A stretch of DNA of 34,154 bases from Bacillota bacterium. Its GTDB lineage: Bacteria > Bacillota > Clostridia > Peptostreptococcales > Anaerovoracaceae. The position numbers were made by a program, and so were the translations under genes. The DNA is taken from NCBI GenBank assembly GCA_022793795.1, contig JAAWDM010000043.1, positions 1 to 34,154 of the forward strand, written 5' to 3'. The notes under the pieces are model-generated. The model saw only the letters and a program-made list of their open reading frames with translations. It was not told where the DNA came from and searched no databases. Below are positions 31,745-34,154 of the stretch, in pieces; position 1 is the stretch's first letter; every line of letters starts with the position of its first letter.

Positions 31745-32779
31745 ATGGAAGAACGGAGTACATTTATCAGAAAATTACCGATTCCGCAGGAGATTAAAAA
31801 GATGTATCCTCTGAACGAGGCTGTCACCAAGGTCAAAAGGGAGAGAGACCAGGAGATTGCCAAAGTTTTTACTGGGGAGAGCCATAAATTTGTATTGATT
31901 ATCGGGCCTTGTTCAGCGGATCATGAGGATCCGGTTATGGAGTATACCAGCAGACTAGCTCGGGTGCAGGAACAGGTCAAAGACAAGCTGGTTATCGTGC
32001 CCAGGATTTATACCAACAAGCCGAGAACCACAGGTCAGGGATACATGGGCATGGTCCATCAGCCGGACCCGGAGAAGGAAGAAGATATGCTGGAAGGGCT
32101 TGTTGCAATCCGCCGGCTTCATACGAGGGCTATCGAGGAAACCGGTCTGACCTGTGCCGATGAAATGCTCTATCCAGAAAATTATAAGTATCTGTCTGAT
32201 TTGTTGGCTTATGTGGCGGTAGGAGCCCGTTCGGTGGAGAACCAACAGCATCGGCTGACAGCCAGCGGTATGTCGGTTCCAGTGGGCATGAAGAACCCTA
32301 CCAGCGGCGGTATGTCCGTCATGCTCAATTCCATCATCGCAGCCCAGGCGCCCCATAAATTCATCTATCGGGGTTGGGAGGTCAAGACCCAGGGAAACCC
32401 TCTGGCTCACGGTATTTTGCGGGGCTCTGTCAATAAACATGGGCAGAACCTGCCTAACTATCACTATGAGGACTTGCGTCTTCTCTATGAACTGTATGCG
32501 GAGCAGAATCTGGAGAATATGTCGGTTGTGGTGGATACCAATCACAATAATTCGGGCAAGAAATATCTGGAACAGATTCGCATTGCCCATGAGATAATGG
32601 AATCCAGAAAATACAACGAGGATATCCGCCATATGGTCAAGGGCCTCATGATTGAAAGCTATATTGAGGACGGCGCCCAGAAGATTGGAGAAGGGGTCTA
32701 TGGGAAGTCCATTACCGACCCATGTCTGGGTTGGGAGAAATCCGAAAAATTGATTTATGACATCGCAGAGTCGGTGTAG
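31745..32779 (+). CDS. 3-deoxy-7-phosphoheptulonate (DAHP) synthase, AroF/G/H type
   Basis: A 344-residue type I DAHP synthase that condenses phosphoenolpyruvate and erythrose 4-phosphate in the first step of aromatic amino acid synthesis. Family segments are IIGPCSADHED, RIYTNKPRTTGQGYMG, GARSVENQQHR, GMKNPTSGG, RGWEVKTQGN and VDTNHNNSGK. The length fits the feedback-inhibited AroG-like class, so allosteric control by an aromatic amino acid is likely. ATG 31745 follows GAGGAGATGAG. It is a single-gene unit with its own promoter and terminator. Confidence 0.95.
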   Translation: MEERSTFIRKLPIPQEIKKMYPLNEAVTKVKRERDQEIAKVFTGESHKFVLIIGPCSADHEDPVMEYTSRLARVQEQVKDKLVIVPRIYTNKPRTTGQGYMGMVHQPDPEKEEDMLEGLVAIRRLHTRAIEETGLTCADEMLYPENYKYLSDLLAYVAVGARSVENQQHRLTASGMSVPVGMKNPTSGGMSVMLNSIIAAQAPHKFIYRGWEVKTQGNPLAHGILRGSVNKHGQNLPNYHYEDLRLLYELYAEQNLENMSVVVDTNHNNSGKKYLEQIRIAHEIMESRKYNEDIRHMVKGLMIESYIEDGAQKIGEGVYGKSITDPCLGWEKSEKLIYDIAESV

Positions 32780-32803
32780 AGGAGAGAATCATTTTGATTG
32801 AAG

Positions 32804-32846
32804 TTCGATATTTTTCCATATGTATGGAGAAGTATCGAATTTTTTT
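32804..32846 (+). terminator. Terminator after the DAHP synthase gene
   Basis: A 16-bp stem with two G-U pairs (32804-32819 with 32824-32839), a 4-base loop and seven T. Confidence 0.92.
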
Positions 32847-32899
32847 AGATAATGTGCTATGCTATACAGGAAGGATTAGGTTAATATAAGGAGAATGGT

Positions 32900-33880
32900 A
32901 TGTATAAAATAATTGATGACGCAGGCGCCGCCTATGAACAGTATGTATATGTAAAAGAATCGGACTTTGAAAAAATGATTGTTTCCAATGCGGACAAGAT
33001 TTTCGGTCCGACTGGTATTTATTTTGATATAAAAAGGCTGATCGGTACACCGAAGAAAGGGGCGACCATACCGGACGGATATTTTCTTGACCTGACGTTT
33101 CATAACGACCCTCGCCTTTATCTTGTAGAGGTGGAACTGAAAAGTCATGACGTATATGGCCACATAGGGGAGCAAATTCTTAGGTTCGGCATTTCCACAG
33201 GGACCGATAAGTATAAGATGAAAAATAGCCTTCTTTCAGAAGTGAATAAGGATGATGAGAAAAAACAAAAACTTGCTGCCTATTTTTCCAAGTCAAAGTA
33301 TGACAATATTAACGAGTTGCTGGATAAAGTAATCTTTGAAAATAAGCCAGCCGCCATTATTGTCATTGATGAGGCAACTGACGAGTTATATAACGTGATG
33401 GCCCAATTAACAATGTCAACAGAGGTCATAGAAGCGCAGACATATGTATGCGGAAACAAAAAACTACATCGCTTTTCGCCTTTCAAGGATGAAGTCATGA
33501 CGGATTTGACACCAGACATCGATGCAGATGAATTAGATACCATTGTGGTCCCAGCCAGAGAAGAGGGTTTCAATGAAGAATTTCTGAAAAACAATCGATG
33601 GTTTGAAATACGCATTTCCAGCGCCATGATTGACAAAATAAAATATATTGCGGCCTATCAGGTATCGCCTGTCTCTGGAATAACATATGTTGGGGAAGTC
33701 GATAGAATTGAGAGATACAAGGATACCAATAAGTACATTGTGTTTTTTAAGCCTGGTACGGTAAAGAAAATAAACAAAGTTTCCTTAGGTACAAAAAAAG
33801 GAATGGCGCCTCAGGCTCCAAGGTATTCTTCCTATAAGAAAATTTTGGAGGCTAAAACATTGGACGAATTGTGGGGCTAA
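32900..33880 (+). CDS. Predicted PD-(D/E)XK nuclease-like protein of unknown function
   Basis: A 326-residue soluble protein. Residues about 20-100 fit a PD-(D/E)XK nuclease core: an early helix with Glu24 (ESDFEKMIVSNADKIFG), Pro58-Asp59 in ATIPDGYFLDL, then VEVELKSHD with Glu77, Glu79 and Lys81, and a helix with Gln92 (IGEQILRF). The order resembles NucS-like and other restriction-type nucleases. The C-terminal 220 residues match no domain I know; about 225-300 look like a beta-rich segment. AAGGAG lies six bases before ATG 32900. It stands alone with no methylase or helicase next to it, so a defence or repair role is only a guess. Confidence 0.7.
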   Translation: MYKIIDDAGAAYEQYVYVKESDFEKMIVSNADKIFGPTGIYFDIKRLIGTPKKGATIPDGYFLDLTFHNDPRLYLVEVELKSHDVYGHIGEQILRFGISTGTDKYKMKNSLLSEVNKDDEKKQKLAAYFSKSKYDNINELLDKVIFENKPAAIIVIDEATDELYNVMAQLTMSTEVIEAQTYVCGNKKLHRFSPFKDEVMTDLTPDIDADELDTIVVPAREEGFNEEFLKNNRWFEIRISSAMIDKIKYIAAYQVSPVSGITYVGEVDRIERYKDTNKYIVFFKPGTVKKINKVSLGTKKGMAPQAPRYSSYKKILEAKTLDELWG

Positions 33881-33991
33881 AGTCTCGATATATGGGTGAG
33901 GCGGACGATGCAGGAATCATATTATTCCGTAATACATAAAATATTATTCTTAAGTGAGGTATACTGTTTTCGAAAGCGAGGCGTACGATTT
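33881..33991 (+). other. Short non-coding stretch
   Basis: AT-rich bases with no supported gene or clear terminator. Nothing recognisable was found. Confidence 0.5.
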
Positions 33992-34057
33992 ATGTATATG
34001 ACGGTAAAACAGGCAGCAGAAAAGTGGGGAATTTCCGATAGGCGTGTGTGTATATGA
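33992..34057 (+). pseudogene. Truncated helix-turn-helix protein remnant
   Basis: The frame encodes MYMTVKQAAEKWGISDRRV and stops two codons later. This is a typical N-terminus of small helix-turn-helix (MerR/excisionase-like) proteins, which would continue for about 40 more residues. A shift to another frame gives VCVYEGELERLNEEFIARKG, which does not look like the expected continuation, so the rest appears lost or replaced. No clear ribosome site precedes it. Confidence 0.45.
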
Positions 34058-34154
34058 GGGAGAATTGGAACGTCTGAACGAAGAATTTATTGCAAGGAAA
34101 GGCATTTTCACATGCTTGTTATTCTGATTTGCAATAATGCTGATGTAATTCGTA

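Noticed and set aside
33280-33636. Minus-strand open frame of 118 codons
   Set aside because: It is the shadow of the nuclease-like gene on the plus strand and shows no start signal or known pattern.

Overview
The window looks like chromosomal DNA of an anaerobic member of the Bacillota, class Clostridia. Supporting signs are AGGAGG-type ribosome binding sites, a T-box leader, LPXTG pilins with sortases, and genes for the methylaspartate route of glutamate fermentation. A gut or host-associated anaerobe is a reasonable inference; I cannot name the genus. Every gene I support lies on the + strand; the minus-strand reading frames are shadows.

Region 1 (1-5200) is a catabolic operon. It holds the 3' end of a probable glutamate mutase E subunit, methylaspartate ammonia-lyase, and citD-citE-citF-citC-like genes, closed by a 22-bp terminator hairpin. 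The context suggests that the 'citrate lyase' set is really citramalate lyase, so the operon would carry glutamate through methylaspartate, mesaconate and citramalate to acetate and pyruvate. Mesaconate hydratase and citX/citG are not in the window.

Region 2 (5200-7801) is a TetR regulator with an ABC-2 type exporter pair. Region 3 (7830-14000) is a valine T-box leader followed by valS, folC, a GNAT acetyltransferase and an MFS transporter, closed by a terminator. Region 4 (14056-16080) is a tandem-OB-fold SSB-like protein and glyA.

Region 5 (16190-26984) is the most interesting part: a sortase-assembled pilus locus. It opens with a SARP/BTAD-type regulator fused to a degenerate GGDEF-like domain, behind a perfect 12-bp inverted repeat. 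Two small genes of unknown function follow, then a signal peptidase I, a 1166-residue LPNTG adhesin, an LPETG backbone pilin, a class C sortase, an LPQTG minor pilin and a second sortase. The adhesin carries eight copies of a Cys-x(n)-His-x-His-x3-Cys motif and a fibro-slime domain. A strong hairpin without a U-tract lies between backbone pilin and sortase.

Region 6 (27020-34154) is mixed: a HAD phosphatase, tRNA-Ala(GGC), a nucleotidyltransferase abutting a frameshifted metallo-beta-lactamase-fold remnant, a cold-shock protein with a long leader, a MATE exporter translationally coupled to a flavodoxin/ferredoxin protein, a DAHP synthase, a predicted PD-(D/E)XK nuclease-like protein, and a broken helix-turn-helix gene at the right edge.
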